64,000 nt of DNA from assembly GCF_900496965.1 (NCBI RefSeq), contig NZ_UFQB01000001.1, positions 186,001 to 250,000 on the forward strand, given 5' to 3'. How positions within the stretch are numbered: the stretch's first letter is position 1; each line of letters starts with the position of its first letter. Below the pieces are notes generated by a model. That model ran no database searches. It had not been told where the DNA came from and saw only the letters and a program-made list of their open reading frames with translations. Below are positions 16,662 through 25,563 of this stretch, piece by piece. The DNA is from Achromobacter agilis. GTDB lineage: Bacteria > Pseudomonadota > Gammaproteobacteria > Burkholderiales > Burkholderiaceae_B. The position numbers were made by a program, and so were the translations under genes.

Positions 16662-18638
16662 GTGGCACATACACCGCCCGCATCCGCACGGATGCCGGCG
16701 GCGTCGGACACCTTTCCGGCGCTGCTGTTCACGCATGCCAAGGTTCGTGGGTCGCGGCCCGCGATACGCGAAAAAGATCTGGGGATCTGGCAAACCCTTA
16801 CGTGGTCCGAAGTGGCGGAACATGTCCGGCACGTCGCCCATGGCCTCGCCGCGCTGGGCATCCAGCCCGGCATGCACGTGGCCGTCGTCGGCGAGAACCG
16901 TCCGCGCCTGTACATGGCCATGATGGCCGCGCAATCGCTGGGCGCCATTCCCGTGCCGCTCTACCAGGACGCCGTCGCCCAGGAAATGGTCTACGTGCTG
17001 CAGGACGCCGAGATCAGCGTGGCCATCGTCGAAGACCAGGAGCAGGTCGACAAGATGCTCGAAATCCGCGAGCAGTGTCCCGCCCTGAAGCACGTGGTGT
17101 TCGACGATCCGCGCGGCCTGCGCCACTACACCGACGCGATGCTGATGTCCTACGAGCAGCTGGAAGCGCTGGGCGCCGAGTACGCCGCCAAGCATCCCGA
17201 CTTCCTGGATGACGCCATCGCCGCCGTGCAGCCGCACGACCCGGCCGCCATGTTCTACACGTCGGGCACGACCGGCAAGCCCAAGGGCGTCGTACTGACG
17301 CACCATGCGCTGATCGACCGCGCGCGCGCCGTGTCCGAGCTGGAGAACCTGACCGACCAGGAGGACGTGCTGGCCTACCTGCCACCCGCGTGGATCGGCC
17401 AGAACATGTTCTCTTACACGCAGCTGCTGGTCACCGGCTTCACGGTGAACCATCCCGAATCGCCCGACACCGTGGCGATCGACATGCGCGACATCGGACC
17501 CACCTATTACTTCGCGCCGCCGCGCGTGCTGGAAGGCCTGCTGACCCATGTGATGATCCGCATGGAAGACGCCGGCTTCATCAAGCGCAAACTGTTCGCG
17601 CGCTGCATGAAGCTTGCGCGCCGCGTCGGCACGCGGATCCTGGACGGCGAATCCGTCGGCGCCTGGGACCGTCTGCGCTATGCGCTGGGCAATGCGCTGA
17701 TCTACGGCCCGCTGCGCAACGCACTGGGCATGAGCCGTGTGCGCGTGGCGTATACGGCGGGCGAGGCCATCGGGCCCGACCTGTTCGTGTTCTACCGCTC
17801 GATCGGCATCAACCTGAAGCAGCTTTACGGTTCCACTGAAACCTCTGTGTTCGTCTGCGTGCAGCCGGATGGCCAGGTGCGCGACGACACCGTAGGCCCG
17901 CCGGTGCAGGGCGTAGAGATCCGCGTGGCCGACAACGGCGAAATCCTGGTCAAGAGCCCCGGCCTCTTCAAGGAGTACTACCGCAACCCCGAAGCGACGG
18001 CCGAGGCGCGCAGCGCCGACGGCTGGTTCCACACGGGCGACGCGGGCTATCTCGACACCGACGGCCAGTTGAAGATCATCGACCGCGCCAAGGACGTGGG
18101 CAAGCTCGCCAACGGCAGCCTGTTCGCGCCGAAGTACATCGAGAACAAGCTCAAGTTCTTCCAGCACATCAAGGAAGCGGTCGCCTTCGGCGCCAATCGC
18201 GACGACGTGTGCGCCTTCATCAACATCGACCTGGAAGCGGTGGGCAACTGGGCCGAGCGCCGCGGCATGCCCTATGCCGGCTATACCGACCTGGCCTCCA
18301 AGGACGAGGTCTACCAGCTGATCGCGGACTGCGTGGAACAGGTCAACGCCGACCTGGCCACCGATCCCAAATTGTCCGCCTCGCAGATCAGCCGCTTCCT
18401 GATCCTGCACAAGGAACTCGATCCCGACGATGACGAGCTGACCCGCACGCGCAAGGTGCGCCGCGCCTTCATCGCGCAGAAGTATGGCGTGCTGATCGAC
18501 GCCCTGTACGGCGGCAAGCAATCGCAGTTCATCGAAACCGAAGTGAAATTCGAAGACGGACGCACCGGCAAGATCTCGGCGGACCTGAAGATCCGCCCGG
18601 TAAAGACGTTTCCCGCCATAACCGCCAAAGCCGCGTAG
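16662..18638 (+). CDS. AMP-dependent acyl-CoA synthetase
   Basis: A 658-residue adenylate-forming ligase that should activate a carboxylic acid with ATP and CoA. The phosphate-binding loop YTSGTTGKPKGV is at 199-210, the adenine motif YGSTETS follows mid-protein, and GWFHTGDAGYLDTDGQ and the hinge RAKDVGKLANGSLFAPKYIE are present. The start is a GTG at 16662, preceded by GGAGGAG; the frame is open upstream. It resembles long-chain/aryl acyl-CoA synthetases that sit at the head of branched-chain-type ABC operons. The ATPase gene begins 5 bases after the stop, so the ligase is likely coupled to uptake of its own substrate. Confidence 0.88.
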   Translation: MAHTPPASARMPAASDTFPALLFTHAKVRGSRPAIREKDLGIWQTLTWSEVAEHVRHVAHGLAALGIQPGMHVAVVGENRPRLYMAMMAAQSLGAIPVPLYQDAVAQEMVYVLQDAEISVAIVEDQEQVDKMLEIREQCPALKHVVFDDPRGLRHYTDAMLMSYEQLEALGAEYAAKHPDFLDDAIAAVQPHDPAAMFYTSGTTGKPKGVVLTHHALIDRARAVSELENLTDQEDVLAYLPPAWIGQNMFSYTQLLVTGFTVNHPESPDTVAIDMRDIGPTYYFAPPRVLEGLLTHVMIRMEDAGFIKRKLFARCMKLARRVGTRILDGESVGAWDRLRYALGNALIYGPLRNALGMSRVRVAYTAGEAIGPDLFVFYRSIGINLKQLYGSTETSVFVCVQPDGQVRDDTVGPPVQGVEIRVADNGEILVKSPGLFKEYYRNPEATAEARSADGWFHTGDAGYLDTDGQLKIIDRAKDVGKLANGSLFAPKYIENKLKFFQHIKEAVAFGANRDDVCAFINIDLEAVGNWAERRGMPYAGYTDLASKDEVYQLIADCVEQVNADLATDPKLSASQISRFLILHKELDPDDDELTRTRKVRRAFIAQKYGVLIDALYGGKQSQFIETEVKFEDGRTGKISADLKIRPVKTFPAITAKAA

Positions 18639-18643
18639 AGATC

Positions 18644-19540
18644 ATGAGCCACAACGACCGCGACCAGCGCATCGGCGACGTCATGCTGGACATGCAGAAC
18701 ATTTCCCTGTCCTTCGGCGGCGTCAAGGCGCTGACGGACATCTCCTTCAACGTGCGCGAACACGAAATCCGCGCCATCATCGGCCCCAACGGCGCGGGCA
18801 AGAGCTCGATGCTCAACGTCATCAACGGGGTCTATACACCCCAGGAAGGCGCCATCGCGTTCCGGGGCGAACACTTCTCGCGCATGAACCCCCGCCGTGC
18901 CGCCGAGATGGGCATCGCGCGCACGTTCCAGAACCTGGCGCTGTTCAAGGGCATGAGCGTGCTGGACAACATCATGACCGGCCGCAACCTGCGCATGAAG
19001 TGCGGGCTGCTGTCCCAGGCATTCCGCATGGGCCGGGCCGAGCGCGAAGAGATCCAGCATCGCGAATTCGTCGAGAACATCATCGACTTCCTGGAAATCC
19101 AGGCGCATCGCAAGACGCCGGTCGGCCGCCTGCCCTATGGCCTGCAAAAGCGCGTGGACCTCGGCCGCGCGCTGGCGATGGAGCCGCGCCTGCTGCTGCT
19201 GGACGAACCGATGGCCGGCATGAACATCGAGGAAAAGCAGGACATGAGCCGCTTCATCCTCGATGTGAACGACGAGTTCGGCACCACCATCGTGCTGATC
19301 GAGCACGATATGGGCGTGGTCATGGATATTTCCGACCGCGTGGTGGTGCTGGACTACGGCAAGAAGATCGGCGACGGCAAGCCGGACGAAGTCCGCGCGA
19401 ACGAAGACGTCATCAGAGCTTACCTAGGCGTCGGCGACGAAGCCGCCGTCACCAAGGACGCTCCTGCGCAGGAGGGAGCCCCCTCCCCTAACCCTCCCCG
19501 CAAGGGGGAGGGAGAAAGCACGCCGGCAACGCTGAACTAG
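18644..19540 (+). CDS. Branched-chain-type ABC transporter ATPase, LivG type
   Basis: A 298-residue ATPase with Walker A GPNGAGKSS (47-55), LivG-specific IARTFQNLALFKGM, signature-equivalent LPYGLQKRVDLGRAL, and Walker B LLLLDEPMAGMN. The last ~30 residues are atypical: they contain PSPNPPRKGEGE, encoded by a GC-rich hairpin repeat that has been read through in frame. The ABC domain itself ends before this tail. It is the second gene of the ligase-transporter operon. Confidence 0.92.
   Translation: MSHNDRDQRIGDVMLDMQNISLSFGGVKALTDISFNVREHEIRAIIGPNGAGKSSMLNVINGVYTPQEGAIAFRGEHFSRMNPRRAAEMGIARTFQNLALFKGMSVLDNIMTGRNLRMKCGLLSQAFRMGRAEREEIQHREFVENIIDFLEIQAHRKTPVGRLPYGLQKRVDLGRALAMEPRLLLLDEPMAGMNIEEKQDMSRFILDVNDEFGTTIVLIEHDMGVVMDISDRVVVLDYGKKIGDGKPDEVRANEDVIRAYLGVGDEAAVTKDAPAQEGAPSPNPPRKGEGESTPATLN
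19492..19512. repeat. GC-rich hairpin repeat inside the livG 3' coding end
   Basis: ccctcccc (19492-19499), loop gcaag, and ggggaggg (19505-19512) form an 8-bp hairpin that encodes the NPPRKGEG part of the ATPase tail. This sequence type is known as a dispersed repeat in many proteobacteria. Here it appears to have inserted into or extended a coding end. Confidence 0.65.
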
Positions 19541-19549
19541 GAAGCGGAC

Positions 19550-20479
19550 ATGGGATTTTTTCTAGAGACCTTATTCGGCGGCCTGATGAGCGGCATGCTG
19601 TATGCGCTGATCGGCCTGGGCTTCGTCCTGATCTTCAAAGCCTCCGGCGTCTTCAATTTCGCGCAGGGCGCGATGGTGCTGGTCGCCGCGCTGTCCATGG
19701 CCCGCTTCTCGGAGTGGCTGCCGCAGTGGCTCGGCTTCGACAACCTGATCCTGGCCAACGTGCTGGCGTTCATCGTCAGCGCGGCCGTGATGTTCCTGCT
19801 GGCGGTCGCCATCGAGCGCTTCGTGCTGCGCCACCTGGTCAACCAGGAAGCCACCACGCTGCTGATGGCCACGCTGGGCATCAGCTACTTCCTCGACGGC
19901 CTGGGCCAGATCACCTTCGGCAGCTCGGTGTATTCCATCAACGTCGGCATGCCCAAGGATCCCCTGATGATCCTGGAATCCACCTTCGAAGGCGGGCTCC
20001 TGATCAACCTGGAGGACCTGACGGCGGCCGTCATCGCCGCCCTGCTGGTGGCGGCGCTGGCCCTCTTCTTCCAGTACACCTCGACCGGCCGCGCCCTGCG
20101 CGCGGTGGCCGACGACCATCAGGCCGCGCAATCCATCGGCATCCCACTCAACCGGATCTGGGTGATCGTCTGGAGCGTGGCGGGCCTGGTGGCGCTGGTG
20201 GCCGGCATTATCTGGGGGTCGAAGTTCGGCGTGCAGTTCACGCTCTCGACCGCGGCGCTGCGGGCGCTGCCGGTAGTGATCCTGGGCGGCCTGACATCGG
20301 TGCCTGGCGCCATCCTGGGCGGCCTGATCATCGGCGTCGGCGAGAAGCTGTCCGAGGTCTATCTGGGGTCGCTCGTGGGCGGCGGTATCGAAATCTGGTT
20401 CGCCTATGTGCTGGCGCTGGTGTTCCTGCTGTTCCGTCCGCAAGGGCTGTTCGGCGAGAAGATCATCGACCGCGTCTAA
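19550..20479 (+). CDS. Branched-chain-type ABC permease, LivH type
   Basis: A 309-residue membrane protein with multiple hydrophobic segments. The LivH motif KASGVFNFAQGAMVLVAA is near residues 29-46, and the ALRALPVVILGGLTSVPGAILGG loop lies near the C-terminus. It starts 9 bases after the ATPase gene, with the LivM gene 26 bases further on. It forms one half of the transport pore of the second ABC system. Confidence 0.9.
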   Translation: MGFFLETLFGGLMSGMLYALIGLGFVLIFKASGVFNFAQGAMVLVAALSMARFSEWLPQWLGFDNLILANVLAFIVSAAVMFLLAVAIERFVLRHLVNQEATTLLMATLGISYFLDGLGQITFGSSVYSINVGMPKDPLMILESTFEGGLLINLEDLTAAVIAALLVAALALFFQYTSTGRALRAVADDHQAAQSIGIPLNRIWVIVWSVAGLVALVAGIIWGSKFGVQFTLSTAALRALPVVILGGLTSVPGAILGGLIIGVGEKLSEVYLGSLVGGGIEIWFAYVLALVFLLFRPQGLFGEKIIDRV

Positions 20480-20505
20480 GCAGACAGGACCTCTAGGATA
20501 AGAAA

Positions 20506-21570
20506 ATGTTCTATCGCGAAAACGGCCAATTCAAGACCACCTATCGCGCCGACCAGCAGATCTTTCCGATCCGCCAGGACCGCATCTTCATCTGGCTGCT
20601 GCTGGCGGTGGCGTTCATCGCCATCCCGGCGCTGGCCAGCGACTACCTGCTGCGCACCATCCTGATCCCGTTCCTGATCCTGGCGTTGGCCGCCGTGGGC
20701 CTGAACATCCTGGTGGGCTATTGCGGCCAGATCTCGCTGGGCACGGGCGCCTTCATGGCCGTGGGCGCCTATGCGGCGTGGAATTTCGGCGTGCGCTTTC
20801 CCGGCATGCCGCTGGTCGTCCAGATCCTGCTGGGCGGTTTCTTCGCCACGATCGTCGGGGTGATATTCGGCATCCCCAGCCTGCGCATCCGGGGCCTGTA
20901 CCTGGCGGTGGCCACGTTGGCCGCGCAGTTCTTCGTGGACTGGGCCTTCCTGCGCATTCCCTTCTTCACCAATTACTCCTCGTCCGGCAGCGTGTCGGTG
21001 CCGCAGCTCACCGCCTTCGGCCTGCCCGTCCAGAGCGCGATGGAGAAGTATCTGTTCGTGCTGCTCCTGGTGGTGGTGTTCAGCCTCCTGGCCAAGAATC
21101 TGGTGCGCGGCGCGATCGGCCGCCAGTGGATGGCAATCCGCGACATGGACGTGGCGGCCTCCGTCATCGGCATCCGCCCCATGTACGCCAAGCTCACGGC
21201 GTTCGCGGTCAGCTCCTTCATCGTCGGCGTGGCCGGCGCCCTGTGGGGCTACATCCACCTGGGCTCCTGGGAGCCGCTGGCGTTCGACCTGTCGCGTTCT
21301 TTCCAGCTGCTGTTCATGGTGATCATCGGCGGACTGGGATCGATCGTCGGCAGCTTCTTCGGCGCCGCCTTCATCGTGCTGGTTCCGGTGGCGCTCACCA
21401 ATATTCCGCACATGCTGGGGCTGCCGCTGTCGGTGGACACCGCGGCGCACGTGGAACACATGGTGTTCGGCGCGCTGATCGTGTTCTTCCTGATCGTCGA
21501 ACCGCATGGGCTGGCCAGGCTATGGAGCATCGGCAAGGAGAAACTCCGCATCTGGCCGTTCCCGCATTGA
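20506..21570 (+). CDS. Branched-chain-type ABC permease, LivM type
   Basis: A 354-residue membrane protein. The conserved GYCGQISLGTGAFMAVGAY segment is at about 67-85, and the FMVIIGGLGSIVGSFFGAAF loop lies toward the end. A hydrophilic N-terminal extension of about 25 residues precedes the first membrane segment. It is the partner of the preceding LivH. Unlike the first transporter in this window, this LivM is not fused to an ATPase. Confidence 0.9.
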   Translation: MFYRENGQFKTTYRADQQIFPIRQDRIFIWLLLAVAFIAIPALASDYLLRTILIPFLILALAAVGLNILVGYCGQISLGTGAFMAVGAYAAWNFGVRFPGMPLVVQILLGGFFATIVGVIFGIPSLRIRGLYLAVATLAAQFFVDWAFLRIPFFTNYSSSGSVSVPQLTAFGLPVQSAMEKYLFVLLLVVVFSLLAKNLVRGAIGRQWMAIRDMDVAASVIGIRPMYAKLTAFAVSSFIVGVAGALWGYIHLGSWEPLAFDLSRSFQLLFMVIIGGLGSIVGSFFGAAFIVLVPVALTNIPHMLGLPLSVDTAAHVEHMVFGALIVFFLIVEPHGLARLWSIGKEKLRIWPFPH

Positions 21571-21582
21571 GGGCGTGGCCCA

Positions 21583-21658
21583 CCCCCGAAGCGCCTTCGG
21601 CGCTTCCCCCTCAAGGGGGCGCCGCAGGGGACCGGCAAAGCCGGATCCGCCGCGGCCC
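21583..21658. repeat. GC-rich palindromic repeat, copy 4
   Basis: GAAGCGC-cttc-GGCGCTTC, CCCCC-tcaa-GGGGG, then ccggcaaagccgg and GCCGCGGC, matching copies 1-3. It lies between the livM and binding-protein genes of the second transporter. Confidence 0.85.
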
Positions 21659-21833
21659 GGATTGGGTAGCAGCTGTTTTGTTTGACGTGCGTTGCATTGC
21701 TTCTGTATTGAACATCGCCTGGCGCGGCGGCATGAGCGCCGCGCCAGGCATCCTGAATACCCGGCTCAAGACCGGGCCAATCCCGGTGTCCCAGGGTTTA
21801 TGGACCCAAACACCACGCAGGAGGTAAATGGAG

Positions 21834-23165
21834 ATGAAGCGTCTTAACCTGAAGTTGGCGGCAGCCCTGGTGGCCGCAGCAGGCGCCGTCGGCGCCGTGG
21901 CCACGCCGGCGATGGCGGCCGAAGAGCAGTTCGTTCCGTTGCTGGTGTACCGCACCGGATCCTTCGCCCCCCTGGGCATTCCCTGGGCCGACGGCAAGCT
22001 GGACTACCTGAAGCTGGTCAACGAACGCGATGGCGGCGTCAACGGCGTCAAGATCACGTACGAGGAATGCGAAACCGCCTACGCCACCGACCGCGGCGTG
22101 GAATGCTACGAACGCCTGAAGGGCAAGGGCACCGGCGCATCGGGCTTCGACACCCAGTCCACCGGCATCACCTTCGCCGTCAGCGACAAGGCCATGGTCG
22201 ACAAGGTGCCGGTCGAGACGATGGGTTACGGCCTGTCCCAGTCGGTCGACGGCAGCGTGTTCGAATGGAACTTCCCGCTGCTCGGCACATACTGGACCGC
22301 CGCCGACGTGATGATCCAGGACATCGCCAAGAAGGAAGGCGGCATGGATAAGCTCAAGGGCAAGAAGATCGCCCTGGTCTACCACGATTCGCCGTACGGC
22401 AAAGAGCCCATCCCGCTGCTGCAGAAGCGCGCCGCCAAGGAAGGCTTCGAGCTGCTGCTCTATCCCGTGACCGCTCCCGGCGTCGAACAGAAGTCCACCT
22501 GGCTGCAGATCCGCCAGGCGCGCCCGGCCTACGTGCTGCTGTGGAGCGCGGGCATCATGACGCCCACCGCCGTCCGCGAAGCGCAGGCCAGCGGCTATCC
22601 GCGCGACAAGATGTACGCCATCTGGTGGGCCGGCTCCGAAGGCGACGTGAAAGACCTCGGCGATGTCGCCAAGGGCTACAACGCCATCACCATCCACAAC
22701 AGCGGCGCGAACCACGACAAGGTCTACGACGACCTGAAGAAGTTCGTCTACGACAAGGGCCAAGGCTCGGACAAGACCGGCAACACCACGCTGGGCACCA
22801 TTGCCCATACGCGCGGCATGATGATCTCCATGCTGCAGGTGGAGGCGATCCGCACCGCGCAGGAGAAGTACGGCAAGGGCAAGGCGCTGACGCCCGAGCA
22901 GGTGCGCTGGGGCTTCGAGAACCTGAACCTGACGCAGGAGAAGCTGGACAAGCTGGGCTTCGGTCAGATCATGCGCCCGGTCAAGACCACTTGCGGCAAT
23001 CACATGGGCGACGACTGGGCCCGCATCGTGCAATGGGACGGCTCGAAGTTCAAGGTCGCCTCGGACTGGTACCAGTCCGACAAGGCCATCCTCGACCCCA
23101 TGGTCAAGGAAGCCGCGGCCAAGTACGCCAAGGAAAAGAACATCACGCCTCGAAAGTGTGAGTAA
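21834..23165 (+). CDS. ABC transporter substrate-binding protein, branched-chain type
   Basis: A 443-residue secreted binding protein; the signal peptide ends near ATPAMAA. It is longer than typical LivK and belongs to the group found with acyl-CoA-ligase-linked transporters. The start matters: AGGAGG at 21819-21824 is only 3 bases from the ATG at 21828 but 9 from the ATG at 21834, so I chose 21834. Mature-domain features include an ECETAYATDRGVECYERLK region whose two cysteines may form a disulfide. Substrate is not determinable from sequence alone. Confidence 0.88.
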   Translation: MKRLNLKLAAALVAAAGAVGAVATPAMAAEEQFVPLLVYRTGSFAPLGIPWADGKLDYLKLVNERDGGVNGVKITYEECETAYATDRGVECYERLKGKGTGASGFDTQSTGITFAVSDKAMVDKVPVETMGYGLSQSVDGSVFEWNFPLLGTYWTAADVMIQDIAKKEGGMDKLKGKKIALVYHDSPYGKEPIPLLQKRAAKEGFELLLYPVTAPGVEQKSTWLQIRQARPAYVLLWSAGIMTPTAVREAQASGYPRDKMYAIWWAGSEGDVKDLGDVAKGYNAITIHNSGANHDKVYDDLKKFVYDKGQGSDKTGNTTLGTIAHTRGMMISMLQVEAIRTAQEKYGKGKALTPEQVRWGFENLNLTQEKLDKLGFGQIMRPVKTTCGNHMGDDWARIVQWDGSKFKVASDWYQSDKAILDPMVKEAAAKYAKEKNITPRKCE

Positions 23166-23240
23166 CCCCCGAAGCCCCTGCGGTGCCTCCCCCCAAGGGG
23201 GCGCCGCGCGCGGACCGGCAAAGCCGGCTCCGCGGCGGCC
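23166..23240. repeat. GC-rich palindromic repeat, copy 5
   Basis: A more diverged copy (GAAGCCCC-tgc-GGTGCCTC, CCCCC-aa-GGGGG, ccggcaaagccgg, GCGGCGGC). It lies directly after the binding-protein stop codon and before livF. Confidence 0.8.
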
Positions 23241-23353
23241 CCGCTTTAGCCGCGCCAGCTGCATGCGGCGCGGGTGCCGCAGATGCAGAGGATGTTGATA
23301 CGAACCGGCTGCCGTCCCTTGGGACAGGCAGTCGCCACGCCGCAGGAACCTTT

Positions 23354-24193
23354 ATGAACGACGCCAATATTGCTGCCCCGACAGACACCCCAAAGGTCCT
23401 GCTCGACGTGAACGGCATCGAGGTGATCTACAACCACGTCATCCTGGTGCTCAAGGGCGTATCCCTGCAAGTGCCGGAAGGCCGGATCGTGGCCCTGCTG
23501 GGCGCCAACGGCGCGGGCAAGACCACCACGCTTCGCGCGATCTCGAACCTGCTCAAGGGCGAGCGCGGCGATGTGACCAAGGGCTATATCCAGTACCGCG
23601 ACCAGCGCATCGAGAAGCTGTCGCCCGCCGAGCTGGTCAAGCGCGGCGTCGTGCAGGTGATGGAAGGCCGCCATTGTTTCGCGCACCTGACCATCGAAGA
23701 AAACCTGCTGACCGGCGCCTATACCCGCAGCATGGGCCGCGGCGACACCGCGGCGGCGCTTGACCGCGTCTACCAGTATTTCCCCCGCCTGAAGCAGCGC
23801 CGGGCCAGCCAGGCCGGCTACACCTCGGGCGGCGAACAGCAAATGACCGCGATCGGCCGCGCGCTGATGGCCAATCCCAACATGATCCTGCTGGACGAAC
23901 CGTCCATGGGGCTTGCGCCGCAGATCGTCGAGGAGATCTTCGAGATCGTGCGCGACCTGAACCAGCGCGAGCGCGTCAGCTTCCTGCTGGCCGAGCAGAA
24001 CACCAACATCGCGCTGCGCTACGCCGACTACGGCTACATCCTGGAAAACGGGCGCGTGATGATGGACGGCGCGGCCTCGGACCTCGCCGAGAACGAAGAC
24101 GTGAAGGAGTTCTACCTGGGCATTTCCAGCGGCGAACGCAAGAGTTTCCGCGACAACAAGTTCTACCGCCGCCGCAAACGCTGGCTGGCCTGA
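23354..24193 (+). CDS. Branched-chain-type ABC transporter ATPase, LivF type
   Basis: A 279-residue ATPase with Walker A GANGAGKTT, signature TSGGEQQMTAIGRAL, and Walker [34 protein letters not shown] replaces the usual LivF PEGR-VFP-LTV motif, consistent with the ligase-linked subfamily. A basic tail (FRDNKFYRRRKRWLA) extends past the ABC fold. The ATG at 23354 begins the homologous region, though the frame is open upstream through the repeat. It completes the second ABC transporter. Confidence 0.9.
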   Translation: MNDANIAAPTDTPKVLLDVNGIEVIYNHVILVLKGVSLQVPEGRIVALLGANGAGKTTTLRAISNLLKGERGDVTKGYIQYRDQRIEKLSPAELVKRGVVQVMEGRHCFAHLTIEENLLTGAYTRSMGRGDTAAALDRVYQYFPRLKQRRASQAGYTSGGEQQMTAIGRALMANPNMILLDEPSMGLAPQIVEEIFEIVRDLNQRERVSFLLAEQNTNIALRYADYGYILENGRVMMDGAASDLAENEDVKEFYLGISSGERKSFRDNKFYRRRKRWLA

Positions 24194-24275
24194 TTCCTGG
24201 AGCGGCGAAGCCGGCGCGGTCCGGCCCGCTGCCGGCAACGACACCGCAGTACGGCACACAAGAGGGTGCGATCCC

Positions 24276-25544
24276 ATGTCCGAGTTTTTCGATGTTCTGG
24301 AAACCCGCGCGCCCGAGCAGCGCGAGCGCGACCTGATGGCCGCCCTGCCCGGCGCGATTGCCCGGGCCGTTGCCCGGGCGCCGGCCATCGCCGAGCAATT
24401 GCGCGGCATCGACCCAGCAACCATCACGTCGCGCGCGGCGCTGGCGCGCCTGCCCGTGCTGCGCAAGCACGAACTGCTGGAGCGGCAGCAGCACAGCCGC
24501 GACGACGCTTGCGCGCCCGCGGGGCCGCGCAAGGCCTTCGGCGGCTTCTCCGCCATCGGCTGGGGCGAGGCGATGCGCGTCTTCGCGTCGCCCGGCCCCA
24601 TCTATGAACCGGAGAGCGCGCGCGCCGATTACTGGCGCTTCGCCCGCGCCCTGCACGCGGCGGGATTCCGTGCCGGCGAACTGACCTACAACTGCTTTTC
24701 CTACCATTTCACGCCCGCCGGTTCAATGATGGAAACCGCGGCGCATGCCGTGGGCTGCACCGTCTTCCCCGGCGGTACCGGGCAGACCGAGCAGCAGGTG
24801 CGCGCCATCCAGGACCTCGCGCCCACCGGCTACACGGGTACGCCCAGCTTCCTCAAGATCATCCTGGAAAAGGCCGACGAACTGGGCGTGAAGCTGGATT
24901 CGCTGCGCCGCGCGCTGGTGTCCGGCGAGGCGTTCCCGCCGTCCCTGCGCGACTGGCTCGCCGCGCGCGGCGTCGAGGGCTACCAGGCATACGGCAGCGC
25001 CGATCTCGGCATGGTGGCCTTTGAAACGCCCGCCCGCGAGGGGCTGGTGCTGGGCGAGGACATCATTGTCGAAATCGTCCGCCCCGGCACCGGCGAGCCC
25101 GTGCCCGACGGGGAAGTCGGCGAGGTCGTGGTCACCACCCTGAATCCGGACTATCCGCTGGTGCGCTTCGGCACGGGCGACCTGTCGGCCGTCATGCCCG
25201 GTCTCTCGCCCTGCGGGCGCACCAACACCCGCATCAAGGGCTGGATGGGCCGCGCCGACCAGACCACCAAGGTGCGCGGCATGTTCGTGCATCCGTCGCA
25301 AGTGGCCGACGTGGCGCGCCGCCATCCCGAGATCCTGCGCGCGCGCCTGGTGATCAGCGGCAATACCGGTTCCGACCGCATGGTGCTCAAGGTGGAAGCG
25401 CAAACGCCGACCGGCGAACTCGGCAAGCGCATCGCGGAATCGGTGCGCGATGTGACCAAACTGCGCAGCGACGTGGAATGGGTGGAAGCGGGCAGCCTGC
25501 CGAACGACGGCAAGGTCATCGACGACGTGCGCACCTACGAATGA
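24276..25544 (+). CDS. PaaK-like adenylate-forming protein with altered P-loop
   Basis: A 422-residue protein of the phenylacetate-CoA ligase family. The C-terminal half is recognisable: LVSGEAFPPSLRDWL, YGSADLGMVAFE, LVRFGTGDL, and GWMGRADQTTKVRGMFVHPSQV. The phosphate-binding loop that normally reads SSGTTGKP is replaced by ASPGPIYEPES (residue ~108), lacking the Thr-Thr-Gly-Lys. Either this subgroup binds ATP differently or it no longer adenylates. It lies 82 bp after livF on the same strand and probably belongs to the same substrate-activation operon. Confidence 0.8.
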   Translation: MSEFFDVLETRAPEQRERDLMAALPGAIARAVARAPAIAEQLRGIDPATITSRAALARLPVLRKHELLERQQHSRDDACAPAGPRKAFGGFSAIGWGEAMRVFASPGPIYEPESARADYWRFARALHAAGFRAGELTYNCFSYHFTPAGSMMETAAHAVGCTVFPGGTGQTEQQVRAIQDLAPTGYTGTPSFLKIILEKADELGVKLDSLRRALVSGEAFPPSLRDWLAARGVEGYQAYGSADLGMVAFETPAREGLVLGEDIIVEIVRPGTGEPVPDGEVGEVVVTTLNPDYPLVRFGTGDLSAVMPGLSPCGRTNTRIKGWMGRADQTTKVRGMFVHPSQVADVARRHPEILRARLVISGNTGSDRMVLKVEAQTPTGELGKRIAESVRDVTKLRSDVEWVEAGSLPNDGKVIDDVRTYE

Positions 25545-25563
25545 ACGGCGCGGCCGCGCGGAT

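Noticed and set aside
16578..18521. 647-codon open frame antisense to the acyl-CoA synthetase
   Set aside because: Long antisense frames are expected at this GC content. It shows no family features, while the + strand has every ligase motif.
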